Below the pieces are notes generated by a model. That model was not told the DNA's origin and made no database searches. It saw nothing but the letters and a program-made list of their open reading frames with translations. Below, in pieces: positions 52,560-60,994 of a DNA stretch of 64,000 nucleotides (the first letter of the stretch is position 1; each line of letters opens with the position of its first letter). This DNA comes from Micromonospora_J zhanjiangensis (GTDB taxonomy: Bacteria; Actinomycetota; Actinomycetes; Mycobacteriales; Micromonosporaceae), in contig NZ_JBHSBN010000026.1 in NCBI RefSeq assembly GCF_042650605.1, positions 1 through 64,000 on the forward strand. The letters are read 5' to 3'. The position numbers and the translations under genes are program-made.

Positions 52560-53063
52560 ATGATGGTCGAGGAGTTCGTCATCTCGGTCGCCCAGGCGTC
52601 CGACGCCAAGGTGCTGATGATCTCCGTCGCGGCCAGGATGGCCAACATGCACCCGCAGACGCTGCGCCAGTACGACCGGCTGGGCCTGGTCCAGCCCGGC
52701 CGTACGGCCGGCGGCGGTCGCCGGTACAGCGTCCGGGACGTGGTGCTGCTGCGTGAGGTGCAGCGACTCAGCCAGGAGGACGGGGTCAACCTGGCCGGCA
52801 TCAAACGGATCATCGAGCTGGAGCAACTGGTCGACCGCATGCAGCGGCAGATGGCCCAGCTGCGGGCCGAGCTGGACGTCGCGTACCAGCGGGTCGCCGA
52901 GCTGGAATCGCTGGCCGCCTTCCCCCGCCGGGACCTGGTGCCGACCACCCGGACCTCCACCGCGCTGGTGGTCTGGCGCTCCCAGGCCGCCGGCATGCGG
53001 TCCCAGCCGCCCGGCGCCCGGCCGCGTCCGTCGGCCGACGGTGGGCCCGGCGGACGAGGCTGA
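52560..53063 (+). CDS. hspR: Heat-shock repressor HspR (MerR family)
   Basis: The product is 167 residues (165 if the second Met at 52566 is used). The MerR-type helix-turn-helix is MISVAARMANMHPQTLRQYD followed by RLGLVQPGRTAGGGRRYSVR. A coiled coil follows (RIIELEQLVDRMQRQMAQLR). HspR binds HAIR sequences with DnaK as co-repressor and represses dnaK and clpB in actinomycetes; HAIR sites are seen here at 48315 and 57162. The start codon follows dnaJ by 24 bases, so it is the last gene of the operon and part of its own feedback loop. Confidence 0.95.
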   Translation: MMVEEFVISVAQASDAKVLMISVAARMANMHPQTLRQYDRLGLVQPGRTAGGGRRYSVRDVVLLREVQRLSQEDGVNLAGIKRIIELEQLVDRMQRQMAQLRAELDVAYQRVAELESLAAFPRRDLVPTTRTSTALVVWRSQAAGMRSQPPGARPRPSADGGPGGRG

Positions 53064-53141
53064 GCGTTTCCCCTTCCCGAACCCGCCGACTGGGATAACC
53101 TGGGAATAGTCCGATTTTTCCCATTACGGGCTAAAGGTGGG

Positions 53142-53321
53142 GTGAGAAGCGTGAGCGGCGATTCCGTCAGAAGAGTGGCCGAGAAGGCCAAGGAGAGAGC
53201 CGCGAAGGCGGCCGAGGCTGCCGGGCAAAAGGTCGACCAGTTGACCGACCAGGTCGACAAGGGACAGGACCAGGCCCGGGTACGGGCGAACGAGGTCAAG
53301 GATCGCGGCAGCGACAAATGA
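53142..53321 (+). CDS. Small charged helical protein
   Basis: The 59-residue product (or 56 from GTG 53151) is a single Lys/Glu/Ala-rich amphipathic helix: VAEKAKERAAKAAEAAGQKV, then DQLTDQVDKGQDQARVRANE, ending KDRGSDK. It resembles CsbD-like or MT0933-like small actinobacterial proteins in composition only. AAAGGTGGG lies just before GTG 53142. It follows hspR by 78 bases and is preceded by an AT-rich stretch (53098-53128) that could hold a promoter. A stress-related role is plausible from position alone. Confidence 0.55.
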   Translation: MRSVSGDSVRRVAEKAKERAAKAAEAAGQKVDQLTDQVDKGQDQARVRANEVKDRGSDK

Positions 53322-53452
53322 CGTCGGCCGGGGGGCTGATGGCGCGGGCCGGGATCCACGGGGGGTCCCGGCCCGCGCGCCTCCGGGCCACGGCCCAGGT
53401 GCGTCCCGGTCCCGGCCCACGCGTCCGCGGGTGTTCCCGGCCCGGACCCGCC

Positions 53453-53884
53453 TCAGCCGAGGCGCTTGCCCTGGCGGACCAGGCCGCCCTCGCACCAGTC
53501 GTGGTAGTTGAACAGGTCCGGCCGGGCCAGCAGCATCCGGGCGTTGTGCGCCCAGGTGGTCATCAGCTCGTCGCCGGCCTGCTCCGCCTGCTCGACCAGC
53601 TTGCGCAGCCGGCGCCGGGGGTGCGCCCGGAAGTTGGTCCGGATGCCGTCCGCGGCGTAGATGTACAGGCAGTGCAGGGCGAACCGGCGGGCCGGGCAGG
53701 ACCGGTCCATCGCCAGCTCGAACAACGTCGGGACCAGCCGGTCACCGGCGACCAGCAGATCCCAGTCCTGCGGCATCGACTGCAGCGGCACCGAGTCCGG
53801 TTCGTAGGCCCAGGCGCGCAGCTCGGCGGGAGACGGGTCCACCGGATTGGCAAACCCCTGGAACCCCGACTGCTGCACGCTCAA
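53453..53884 (-). CDS. Conserved-type hypothetical protein
   Basis: The 143-residue all-helical soluble protein has possible HEAT- or TPR-like character (LVPTLFELAMDRSCPARRFA, LHCLYIYAADGIRTNF, RLRKLVEQAEQAGDELMTTW). It contains two Trp-rich segments (AELRAWAYEPDS, FNYHDWCEGGLV). I recognise no family, but base composition and codon pattern look like a real gene. It lies alone between the hspR region and the antiporter genes, so no functional context is available. Confidence 0.65.
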   Translation of the reverse strand: MSVQQSGFQGFANPVDPSPAELRAWAYEPDSVPLQSMPQDWDLLVAGDRLVPTLFELAMDRSCPARRFALHCLYIYAADGIRTNFRAHPRRRLRKLVEQAEQAGDELMTTWAHNARMLLARPDLFNYHDWCEGGLVRQGKRLG

Positions 53885-54036
53885 CGGGCCGACCTTCCCG
53901 CTCGCCGTTGCGGAGCGCGACTCCTCGGCACGCGCACCGCTATCTGATGCGGCAGGTTAGCTTGCCGGAGCAAACTGGGGAAGAGGCGGTCTCGGGAGTT
54001 TCCAGACTCGGGACGTCCCGAGGCCGGACATCCCGG

Positions 54037-55251
54037 TCATCGACCTGCACCGACGTCGACCGGCACCGGTTCGGCCCGTCGCGCGGCCAGCCGCCGTATC
54101 CGGGTCTTGAACCACGCGGTGTCCGGCACCCGGGCCAGTAGCGGCCCGGTCACTACGGTGATCAGCACGTACGCCGTCGCCAGCGGAGCCAACCGTGGCT
54201 CGATGCCGGGCGTGGCCACCGCCAGGCCGGCGATGACGATGGAGAACTCGCCGCGTGGCATGAGCCCCAGCCCGGCCCGCAGCCGGCCGGGTAGCGCGAT
54301 GCCCACCCGCCGGGCGGCGAGGTAACCGGTAACCACCTTGGTCGCCATCGTCACCACGGCCAGGCCGAGGGCCGGCAGCAGCACCGGGGGCATGTCGGCC
54401 GGGTTGGTGGCCAGCCCGAAGAAGACGAAGAAGACGGCGGCGAACAGGTCCCGCAACGGGGACAGCAGCTCGGTCGCGTTGTGCGCCACGGGGCCGGACA
54501 GCGCGATGCCGACCAGGAAGGCGCCCACCGCGGCCGACACCTGCAGGCCTGCGGCGACGCCGGCCACCAGCAGGGTCAGGCCGAGCACGCCGAGCAGCAG
54601 CGCCTCGGGGTCCTTGGCGGAGAACATCGCCGAGATGACGTGGCCGTAGCGGATCGCCACCACCAGCACCACCACCACCGTGCAGACCGCCACGGCCAGC
54701 GCGATGCCACCGCCGATCAGGCCGGTGCCGGCCAGCACCGCGGTCACCAGCGGCAGGTAGAACGCCATCGCCAGGTCCTCGATGACCAGGACGGACAGGA
54801 TCACCGGGGTCTCCCGGTTACCGAGCCGGCCCAGGTCGGCCAGCACCTTGGCGATCACACCGGACGACGACACCCAGGTGATGCCGCCGAGCGCCACCGC
54901 GGCGACCCAGTTCCAGCCCATCAGCAGCGCGAAGGCCGCACCGGGCAGCGCGTTGAGCAGCCCATCGATCAGGCCGGCCGGCGCGGCGGATCGGAGGTTG
55001 CCCACCAGTTCGGTGGCCGAGTACTCCAGGCCGAGCATGACCAGCAACAGGATGACGCCGATCTCGGCGCCGACGGCGAAGAACTCCTCGCTGGCGTTCA
55101 GCGGTAGCAGCCCGCCGTGGCCGAACGCCAGCCCGGCGAGCAGGTAGAGCGGGATGGGGGACAGACCGATCCGCCGGCTCAGCCGGCCGAGCATGCCGAG
55201 GCCCAGCAGCAGCGCGCCGACCTCGATCAGCAGGATGGTGGTTTCGTGCAT
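54037..55251 (-). CDS. Monovalent cation:proton antiporter (CPA2 family, KhtU-like)
   Basis: The 404-residue membrane protein has about 12-13 helices with CPA2 features: PLYLLAGLAFGHGGLLPLNA near the N-terminus, ITWVSSSGVIAKVLADLGRL and VIEDLAMAFYLPLVTAVLAG in the core (ED for the transport site), and LGLMPRGEFSIVIAGLAVAT near the end. It probably exports K+ (or Na+) in exchange for H+. It lacks an internal RCK domain; that function is provided by the gene five bases upstream, as in Bacillus subtilis KhtTU. ATG 55251 immediately precedes the first helix. Confidence 0.88.
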   Translation of the reverse strand: MHETTILLIEVGALLLGLGMLGRLSRRIGLSPIPLYLLAGLAFGHGGLLPLNASEEFFAVGAEIGVILLLVMLGLEYSATELVGNLRSAAPAGLIDGLLNALPGAAFALLMGWNWVAAVALGGITWVSSSGVIAKVLADLGRLGNRETPVILSVLVIEDLAMAFYLPLVTAVLAGTGLIGGGIALAVAVCTVVVVLVVAIRYGHVISAMFSAKDPEALLLGVLGLTLLVAGVAAGLQVSAAVGAFLVGIALSGPVAHNATELLSPLRDLFAAVFFVFFGLATNPADMPPVLLPALGLAVVTMATKVVTGYLAARRVGIALPGRLRAGLGLMPRGEFSIVIAGLAVATPGIEPRLAPLATAYVLITVVTGPLLARVPDTAWFKTRIRRLAARRAEPVPVDVGAGR

Positions 55252-55256
55252 GCGCC

Positions 55257-55766
55257 TCAGCCGTCCGGGTCGTCGTCGGCGAGGATCTTGCTGACGCCGT
55301 CGAGCCCCTGTCGGGTACCGACGACGACCACCACGTCGCCGGCCGCGAACCGGAAGGTGGGATCCGGCGAGGCGATGACCTCCCGCTCCCGCAGCACCGC
55401 CACGATGGAGGCGCTGGTGCGGGTGCGGGCCTTCGTGTCGCCGAGCCGGCGTCCGACGTACGGGGAACCGGCGGGGATCGAGATCTGCTCGGTGAGCAGC
55501 CCGGCGGCCTGCTGGCGCAGCCCGGAGAGCTGGCCGAGCATGAGCGAGGCGCCCAGGATGTCGGCGAGCGCCTCGGCCTCGTCGTCGGTCAGCGGGATGT
55601 CCGCCACGCAACTGTCCGGATCGCTCCGGTCGTAGAGGACCAGGTTCCGACGTCCGTTGCGGTGAGTCACCACGCCGACGCGCAGGCCTGACCCGGTCAC
55701 GACGTCGTGCCGGACCCCGATCCCGGGGAGTGCTGTCTGTTCCACCCGTACTCGCACGTCGATCAC
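55257..55766 (-). CDS. TrkA-C (RCK_C) domain regulatory protein, KhtT-like
   Basis: The 169-residue product begins VRVEQTALPGIGVRHDV, the typical KhtT start (LPGIG). It ends with a TrkA-C domain (SPYVGRRLGDTKARTRTSAS, then IVAVLREREV...FRFAAGDVVVVVGT). KhtT-type subunits gate the partner antiporter, and in B. subtilis bind c-di-AMP. The start is GTG 55766; GTG 55757 is possible. It lies five bases before the antiporter gene, so the two form one translation unit. Confidence 0.87.
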   Translation of the reverse strand: MIDVRVRVEQTALPGIGVRHDVVTGSGLRVGVVTHRNGRRNLVLYDRSDPDSCVADIPLTDDEAEALADILGASLMLGQLSGLRQQAAGLLTEQISIPAGSPYVGRRLGDTKARTRTSASIVAVLREREVIASPDPTFRFAAGDVVVVVGTRQGLDGVSKILADDDPDG

Positions 55767-55810
55767 CGTACCCGGCGCGACGAGCGTTCCTCACGTCGTC
55801 CCCGCACGAG

Positions 55811-56023
55811 TCACGGCAGCAGGAGAATGGCGGCCGTGCCCAGGAGGTCCACGACGCCGCACCACTGTGCGTAACCCCGGGGCACCACCCGACGGGCCCG
55901 ATGGTGGGCGGCGTCCCAGACCGCGTGCCCGAACCAACCCGCCGCCACCAGGTCGCGTACCGGTTCAGGCCGGGGAGTGGGGTGCGGGCCGGCCGGGGCG
56001 AGGGTGGGCATGGGTCGGCGCAT
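55811..56023 (-). CDS. Possible small hypothetical protein
   Basis: The 70-residue product has a conserved-looking core DLVAAGWFGHAVWDAAHHRA, then RRVVPRGYAQWCGVVDLL, ending in a hydrophobic stretch (LGTAAILLLP). Longer actinomycete proteins with the same GW.GHA.WD..H.R..RVVPR pattern exist, to my memory, with an N-terminal region that is missing here. It may therefore be a shortened family member. It is divergent from the GlxA-type regulator with about 80 bases between starts. Confidence 0.5.
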   Translation of the reverse strand: MRRPMPTLAPAGPHPTPRPEPVRDLVAAGWFGHAVWDAAHHRARRVVPRGYAQWCGVVDLLGTAAILLLP

Positions 56024-56102
56024 CGGGGCTCCATCCTGGTTGCGGTGGTCGCTGTCACCACGGCACTCTCGTGGTCGGGCGGGTCGAGCGGGGGGGTGGC
56101 CG

Positions 56103-57065
56103 ATGGGCAGAAGGCTGGTGCTCGTCGTCGGGTACGACGACGCGGAACTGCTGGACATCGCCTGCGTGACCACGGCACTGGCGATGGCCAACGAACTCGG
56201 CGCGCTCGCGGACCGTTACCGGGTGCGGGTGGCCGCTCCCGGCGGTGGCCCGGTCACCTGCGCCTCGGGTCTCACGCTGCTCGGTCAGGTCGCGCTGGAG
56301 CGGGCGGCCGGCCCGCTCGACACGTTGATCGTCTCCGGCGGGTTGGGACACCTGCGGGCCGCCGCCGACCTACGCCTGGTCGGCCACGTCCGGCGGTTGG
56401 CCCGGGAGAGCCGCCGGGTGGCGTCGCTGTGCACCGGCGCGAGCGTGCTGGCCGCCGCCGGCCTGCTGGACGGGCGGCGGGCGACCACCCACTGGCGGTA
56501 CGCGGCCGGGCTGGCCGCCAGTTATCCGCAGGTCACGGTGGACGCCGATCCGATCTACATCCGGGACGGCGACGTCGCCACCGCGGCCGGGGTGACCAGC
56601 GCGCTGGACCTGACCCTGGCCTTCGTCGCCGAGGACCACGGTTTCGAGCTTTCCCAGGAGGTGGCCCGGCACATGGTGACCTACCTGCACCGGCCGGGGA
56701 ACCAGGCGCAGATGAGCATCCACACCGCCGCTCCGGTGCCCCGGAACGACCTGGTCCGGCGGGTGGTCGAGCGGGTGATTGGCGACCCGGGTGGCGACCT
56801 GAGCCCGGCGGCGCTGGCGGCCGGGGTCGGTGTCAGCGAGCGGCACCTGCACCGGTTGTTCCTGACCCATCTCGGCCATCCGCCGGCCCGGTACGTCCGG
56901 CGGGCCCGTGCCGAGGCCGCGGCGAAACTGCTGGTCGGCACGTCACTGCCGGTCGCCAGGATCGCCCTGCGGTGCGGCCTCGGTACGGCTGAGACGCTGC
57001 GCCGGGTGTTCGTCGAGCGGTACGGGATCTCACCGGCCCGGTACCGGGCCATGCAGACCGGCTGA
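56103..57065 (+). CDS. GlxA-type AraC-family regulator (DJ-1/PfpI plus AraC HTH)
   Basis: The 320-residue product has an N-terminal DJ-1/PfpI-like domain (residues 1-165). It includes LDTLIVSGGLGHLRAA and the nucleophile-elbow region SLCTGASVLAAAGLLDGRRA with Cys in the classical position. The C-terminal domain has two helix-turn-helix units (LSPAALAAGVGVSERHLHRL, then LPVARIALRCGLGTAETLRR) and the AraC ending YGISPARYR. GlxA-like proteins control metabolic genes. The start ATG 56103 follows a G-rich ribosome-binding stretch. No obvious target gene is next to it. Confidence 0.9.
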   Translation: MGRRLVLVVGYDDAELLDIACVTTALAMANELGALADRYRVRVAAPGGGPVTCASGLTLLGQVALERAAGPLDTLIVSGGLGHLRAAADLRLVGHVRRLARESRRVASLCTGASVLAAAGLLDGRRATTHWRYAAGLAASYPQVTVDADPIYIRDGDVATAAGVTSALDLTLAFVAEDHGFELSQEVARHMVTYLHRPGNQAQMSIHTAAPVPRNDLVRRVVERVIGDPGGDLSPAALAAGVGVSERHLHRLFLTHLGHPPARYVRRARAEAAAKLLVGTSLPVARIALRCGLGTAETLRRVFVERYGISPARYRAMQTG

Positions 57066-57161
57066 TCCGAGGAGTGTCATCAGTCACTCTGGCAGGCTGA
57101 AAAGGGATGAATCGCTCGAATGCTCGCCAGCGCCGAACTGGTGGAGCGTGGTCGAGAAAGA

Positions 57162-57182
57162 CTTGAGTGGAGTAGACTCAAC
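57162..57182 (+). promoter_or_regulatory. HAIR (HspR) operator of clpB
   Basis: CTTGAGT-N7-ACTCAAC (GGAGTAG spacer) matches the HAIR consensus except for the last base and resembles the dnaK copy at 48315. It is about 615 bases before the clpB start codon, unusually far, because an insertion-sequence remnant lies between. Confidence 0.8.
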
Positions 57183-57261
57183 TCTGATGCTGGTCGGCAG
57201 GAGTGTCAGGGGCGTGAGTGTGCTGGTGGGAGTGTCGTACCCCTTGCCGATGGTGGTGGGT

Positions 57262-57788
57262 GTGAGGGTGGTGCAGGCGTATCCGTTCGCGCTTGACCTG
57301 TCCCCGGTTCAGGAGCGTGCCGTGTTCACGCATGCCGGGGCGGCCCGGTTGGCGTTACAACTGGGGCCCGGCACATCGCCGACGCCGGGTTCGCCGAGAT
57401 CCGCCGCCAGGTGGGGTACAAGACCGGGTGGAACGGTGGCCGGCTGCTGGTGGCCGACCGCTGGTATCCGTCCTCGAAGACCTGCTCGGGTTGTGGCGCG
57501 GTGAAAACCAAACTCGCTCTGCACGAGCGGGAATACCAGTGCAAGGTGTGCGGCCCGGTCCTGGACCGGGACCTCAACGCCGCACGTAACCTGGCCGCTC
57601 TCGCGGCGGCAGCGTCAACCGCCGGGAGTGGTCCGGTGGCAGCACGTGGAGCCGACCAGAAGACCCGCCTACGCGGGCTGGTGGCTGTGAAGCGTGAACC
57701 CGGCACGGCAACCGCCGACAAGACCGGGACCGTCCCACGCAAGGCGGGACTACCAACCGTGCGCTCACCACAGCGCACTGAGAGGTAA
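57262..57788 (+). mobile_element. Internally deleted tnpB of an IS605/IS607-type element
   Basis: GTG 57262 begins VRVVQAYPFALDLSPVQERA, the usual TnpB N-terminus, which runs about 35 residues. At about 57360-57372 it joins, out of frame, the last third of a TnpB. RHIADAGFAEIRRQVGYKTG is followed by the zinc ribbon (CSGCGAVK...YQCKVCG) and the RuvC-III segment DRDLNAARNLAA. The frame ends at 57786-57788. About 250 residues with the first two RuvC acidic residues are missing, so no nuclease or transposition activity is expected. Its tail GTGAAGCGTGAACCC matches the remnant at 8119-8239. It occupies the leader of clpB. Confidence 0.75.
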
Positions 57789-57796
57789 CGGAGCAA

Positions 57797-60391
57797 ATGA
57801 ACACCGAACGTCTCACCACCAAGAGCCGGGAAGTCATCACCGGCGCCGTCGCCATCGCCAACCAGCGCGGCCACGCGATCGTCGAGCCGTGGCACCTGCT
57901 GCTGTCCCTCCTGGACACCGGCGGCTCGACCGCCGGGGCCCTGCTGCGCGCCGCCGGGGCCAGTCCCGCCGAGATCCGGCGGGCGGCCGCCCGCGCGGTG
58001 GAGAACCTGCCGGCGGCCCGCGGCTCCAGCGTGGCCGAGCCGAGCCTGTCCCGGGAGTTCGTCAACGCCATCGGCGCGGCCGAGCAGATCGCCCGCCCGC
58101 TCGGCGACGAGTACACCTCCACCGAGCACCTGCTGGCCGGGCTGGCCCGGGTCGGCGGGCCGGTGGCCAAGGCTCTCACCGACGCCGGGGCCACCGAGGA
58201 CGCCCTGGTCGCCGCCTTCCCGACGGTCCGCGGCGGCGACCGGCGGGTCACCACCCCCGACCCCGAGCAGACCTACCAGGCGCTGGAGAAGTACGGCGTC
58301 GACCTGACCACCAGCGCCCGGGACGGCAAGATCGACCCGGTGATCGGGCGGGACTCGGAGATCCGCCGGGTGATCCAGGTGCTGTCCCGGCGTACCAAGA
58401 ACAACCCGGTGCTGATCGGCGAGCCCGGCGTGGGCAAGACCGCCATCGTCGAGGGGCTGGCCCAACGCATCGTGGCCGGCGACGTGCCGGAGTCGCTGCG
58501 CGACAAGCGGTTGGTCTCGCTGGACCTGGGCGCGATGGTGGCCGGCGCGCAGTACCGCGGCCAGTTCGAGGAACGGCTCAAGTCGGTGCTGGAGGAGATC
58601 AAGAACTCCAACGGCCAGGTGATCACCTTTCTCGACGAACTGCACACCGTGGTCGGTGCCGGCAAGGGCGAGGGCTCGATGGACGCCGGCAACATGCTCA
58701 AGCCCATGCTCGCCCGGGGCGAGTTGCGGATGGTCGGCGCGACCACCCTGGACGAGTACCGCGAGCACATCGAGAAGGACCCGGCCCTGGAGCGCCGGTT
58801 CCAGCCGGTGCTGGTCGGCGAGCCGACCATCGAGGACACCATCGGCATCCTGCGCGGGCTCAAGGAGCGGTACGAGGTGCACCACGGCGTACGGATCACC
58901 GACGCCGCCCTGGTCGCCGCCGCCAGCCTCTCCGACCGCTACATCACCGACCGGTTCCTGCCGGACAAGGCGATCGACCTGGTCGACGAGTCGGCCTCCC
59001 GGCTCCGGATGGAGATCGACTCCCGGCCGGTCGAGGTCGACGAGATCGAGCGGGCCGTCCGCCGGCTGGAGATCGAGGAGATGGCGCTGGCCAAGGAGCC
59101 GGACGCGGCCTCGGCCGAGCGGCTGGCCCGGCTGCGCAAGGAACTGGCCGACAAGCGTGAGCAGCTCACCGCCCTCAGCGAGCGGTGGAAGCTGGAGAAG
59201 GACCACATCACCAAGCTCTCCACCGCCAAGGAGGAGCTGGAACGACTGAACGGCGAGGCCGAGCGGGCCGAGCGGGACGGCGAGCTGGAACGCGCGGCCG
59301 AGCTGCGGTACGGCCGGATCCCCACCCTGAAGGCCGAACTCGCCCGGGCCGAGACCGAGTTGGCCGGTCTGCAGGCCGACGGCGCGATGCTCAAGGAGGA
59401 GGTCGGCGCCGACGACATCGCCGCCGTGGTCGCCTCCTGGACCGGCATCCCGGCCGGCCGGCTGCTGGAGGGCGAGACCGCCAAGCTGCTGCGGATGGAG
59501 TCCTCGCTCGGCGAACGGGTGGTCGGCCAGGCGGAGGCGGTGGCCGCCGTCTCCGACGCGGTCCGGCGGGCCCGGGCCGGGGTGGCCGACCCGGACCGGC
59601 CGACCGGCGGCTTCCTGTTCCTCGGCCCCACCGGCGTCGGCAAGACCGAACTGGCCAAGGCGCTCGCCGAGTTCCTCTTCGACGACGAGCGGGCCATGGT
59701 CCGGATCGACATGAGTGAGTACGGCGAGAAGCACTCCGTGGCCCGGCTGGTCGGCGCCCCGCCCGGCTACGTCGGGTACGAGGAGGGCGGTCAGCTCACC
59801 GAGGCGGTGCGCCGGCGGCCGTACTCGGTGGTGCTGCTGGACGAGGTGGAGAAGGCGCACCCCGACGTGTTCGACGTGTTGCTCCAGGTGCTCGACGACG
59901 GTCGGCTCACCGACGGGCAGGGTCGTACCGTCGACTTCCGCAACGCGATCCTGATCCTCACCTCCAACCTGGGCTCGTCCGTGATCACCGACCTGACCCT
60001 CGGCGAGGAGCAGCGCAAGGAGGCGGTGCTCGCGGTGGTCCGGTCCAGCTTCAAGCCGGAGTTCCTCAACCGGCTGGACGACATCGTGGTCTTCGCGTCG
60101 CTCGCCGGTGATCAGCTCCGCTCCATCGTGGACATCCAGCTCGCCCGGCTGAGCCGGCGGCTGTCCGACCGGCGGCTCACCCTGGAGGTGACCGAGCCGG
60201 CCCGCGGTTGGCTGGCCGAGCACGGCTACGACCCGATCTACGGTGCCCGGCCGCTGCGCCGGCTGGTGCAGTCGGCGATCGGCGACCAGCTGGCCAAGGC
60301 GTTGCTGGCCGGCGAGGTCCGGGACGGCGACACCGTCCGGGTCGACCTGGCCGACGACAAGGAGTCGCTGCGGGTCGGCGCGACGCGGTAA
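57797..60391 (+). CDS. clpB: ATP-dependent disaggregase ClpB (Hsp100)
   Basis: The 864-residue product has an N-terminal Clp_N domain (residues 1-145) and first AAA domain (Walker A GEPGVGKTAIVEGLA, Walker B VITFLDELHTVVGAGKGEGS). The coiled-coil middle domain lies around 400-520. The second AAA domain has GPTGVGKTELAKALAEFLFD, SVVLLDEVEKAHPDVFDVLL and sensor region FKPEFLNRLDD. With DnaK it rescues aggregated proteins. There is no IGL/F loop for ClpP, as expected for ClpB. GGAG lies 4 bases before ATG 57797 and directly after the tnpB remnant stop. Regulation by HspR is predicted through the HAIR site at 57162. Confidence 0.97.
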   Translation: MNTERLTTKSREVITGAVAIANQRGHAIVEPWHLLLSLLDTGGSTAGALLRAAGASPAEIRRAAARAVENLPAARGSSVAEPSLSREFVNAIGAAEQIARPLGDEYTSTEHLLAGLARVGGPVAKALTDAGATEDALVAAFPTVRGGDRRVTTPDPEQTYQALEKYGVDLTTSARDGKIDPVIGRDSEIRRVIQVLSRRTKNNPVLIGEPGVGKTAIVEGLAQRIVAGDVPESLRDKRLVSLDLGAMVAGAQYRGQFEERLKSVLEEIKNSNGQVITFLDELHTVVGAGKGEGSMDAGNMLKPMLARGELRMVGATTLDEYREHIEKDPALERRFQPVLVGEPTIEDTIGILRGLKERYEVHHGVRITDAALVAAASLSDRYITDRFLPDKAIDLVDESASRLRMEIDSRPVEVDEIERAVRRLEIEEMALAKEPDAASAERLARLRKELADKREQLTALSERWKLEKDHITKLSTAKEELERLNGEAERAERDGELERAAELRYGRIPTLKAELARAETELAGLQADGAMLKEEVGADDIAAVVASWTGIPAGRLLEGETAKLLRMESSLGERVVGQAEAVAAVSDAVRRARAGVADPDRPTGGFLFLGPTGVGKTELAKALAEFLFDDERAMVRIDMSEYGEKHSVARLVGAPPGYVGYEEGGQLTEAVRRRPYSVVLLDEVEKAHPDVFDVLLQVLDDGRLTDGQGRTVDFRNAILILTSNLGSSVITDLTLGEEQRKEAVLAVVRSSFKPEFLNRLDDIVVFASLAGDQLRSIVDIQLARLSRRLSDRRLTLEVTEPARGWLAEHGYDPIYGARPLRRLVQSAIGDQLAKALLAGEVRDGDTVRVDLADDKESLRVGATR

Positions 60392-60509
60392 CGGCCCGGG
60401 ATCGCCGTTGTGACCACCGGGGTGACGTGCGAGGGGTCGGTACCGTTCGCGCCGCCGGCCGACAGCCGAGCAGGGATAACCGGGACGGCGAGGGGGAACT
60501 ATCCGCGGC

Positions 60510-60890
60510 ATGGCGAAGAACCGGCGGAACGACGAACTGGAAGTGGCCGTACGCGAACTGGCCAAGGCCGACACGCTGGCCTTCGGTGGGGTCGGCATCG
60601 CCGGCACGACGTTGCCGGTCACCGAGGCGTACCAGACCGTCGAACGGTTGTGGCCGGACCGGACCGACGAGGTCCGGGACCGGCTGACCTGGCTTCTCGA
60701 CAAGGGCACCCCGGCCGGCCGGGCGTACGCCGCCACCCTGCTCAGCCGGGTCGACCCGGAGGCCGGCCGGGCCGCCTGGTCCCAGCTGCGCGGCGAGCGC
60801 GGCGAGTTCACCACCTTCCAGGGGTGCGTGATGGGCCGGGCCGAACTCGGCGAGTACGCCGGCGGACAACTGGCGCCGGACCCGGCCTGA
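60510..60890 (+). CDS. Small hypothetical protein
   Basis: The 126-residue soluble protein begins AKNRRNDELEVAVRELAKAD. Its helical middle (EVRDRLTWLLDKGTPAGRAY, AATLLSRVDPEAGRAAW) has spacing like a single HEAT-type repeat, and it ends ELGEYAGGQLAPDPA. No family is recognised. It follows clpB by 118 bases with an independent-looking G-rich ribosome-binding region (GGGGAACTA). Co-transcription with clpB is possible. Confidence 0.6.
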   Translation: MAKNRRNDELEVAVRELAKADTLAFGGVGIAGTTLPVTEAYQTVERLWPDRTDEVRDRLTWLLDKGTPAGRAYAATLLSRVDPEAGRAAWSQLRGERGEFTTFQGCVMGRAELGEYAGGQLAPDPA

Positions 60891-60994
60891 CCACCTACGG
60901 TGGTTGACCCGCCACTCAGTTGTGGAGACGTTTCCGCAGGTGCCTCGGCTTGCTACCGTTCCCGACCGACGTGATGTTGGGAGAGGCGGTGGCG

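Noticed and set aside
57411..57788. Complete transposase-accessory gene from GTG 57411
   Set aside because: It is only the C-terminal third of TnpB with zinc ribbon and last RuvC segment; the N-terminal piece is out of frame upstream and the middle is missing.
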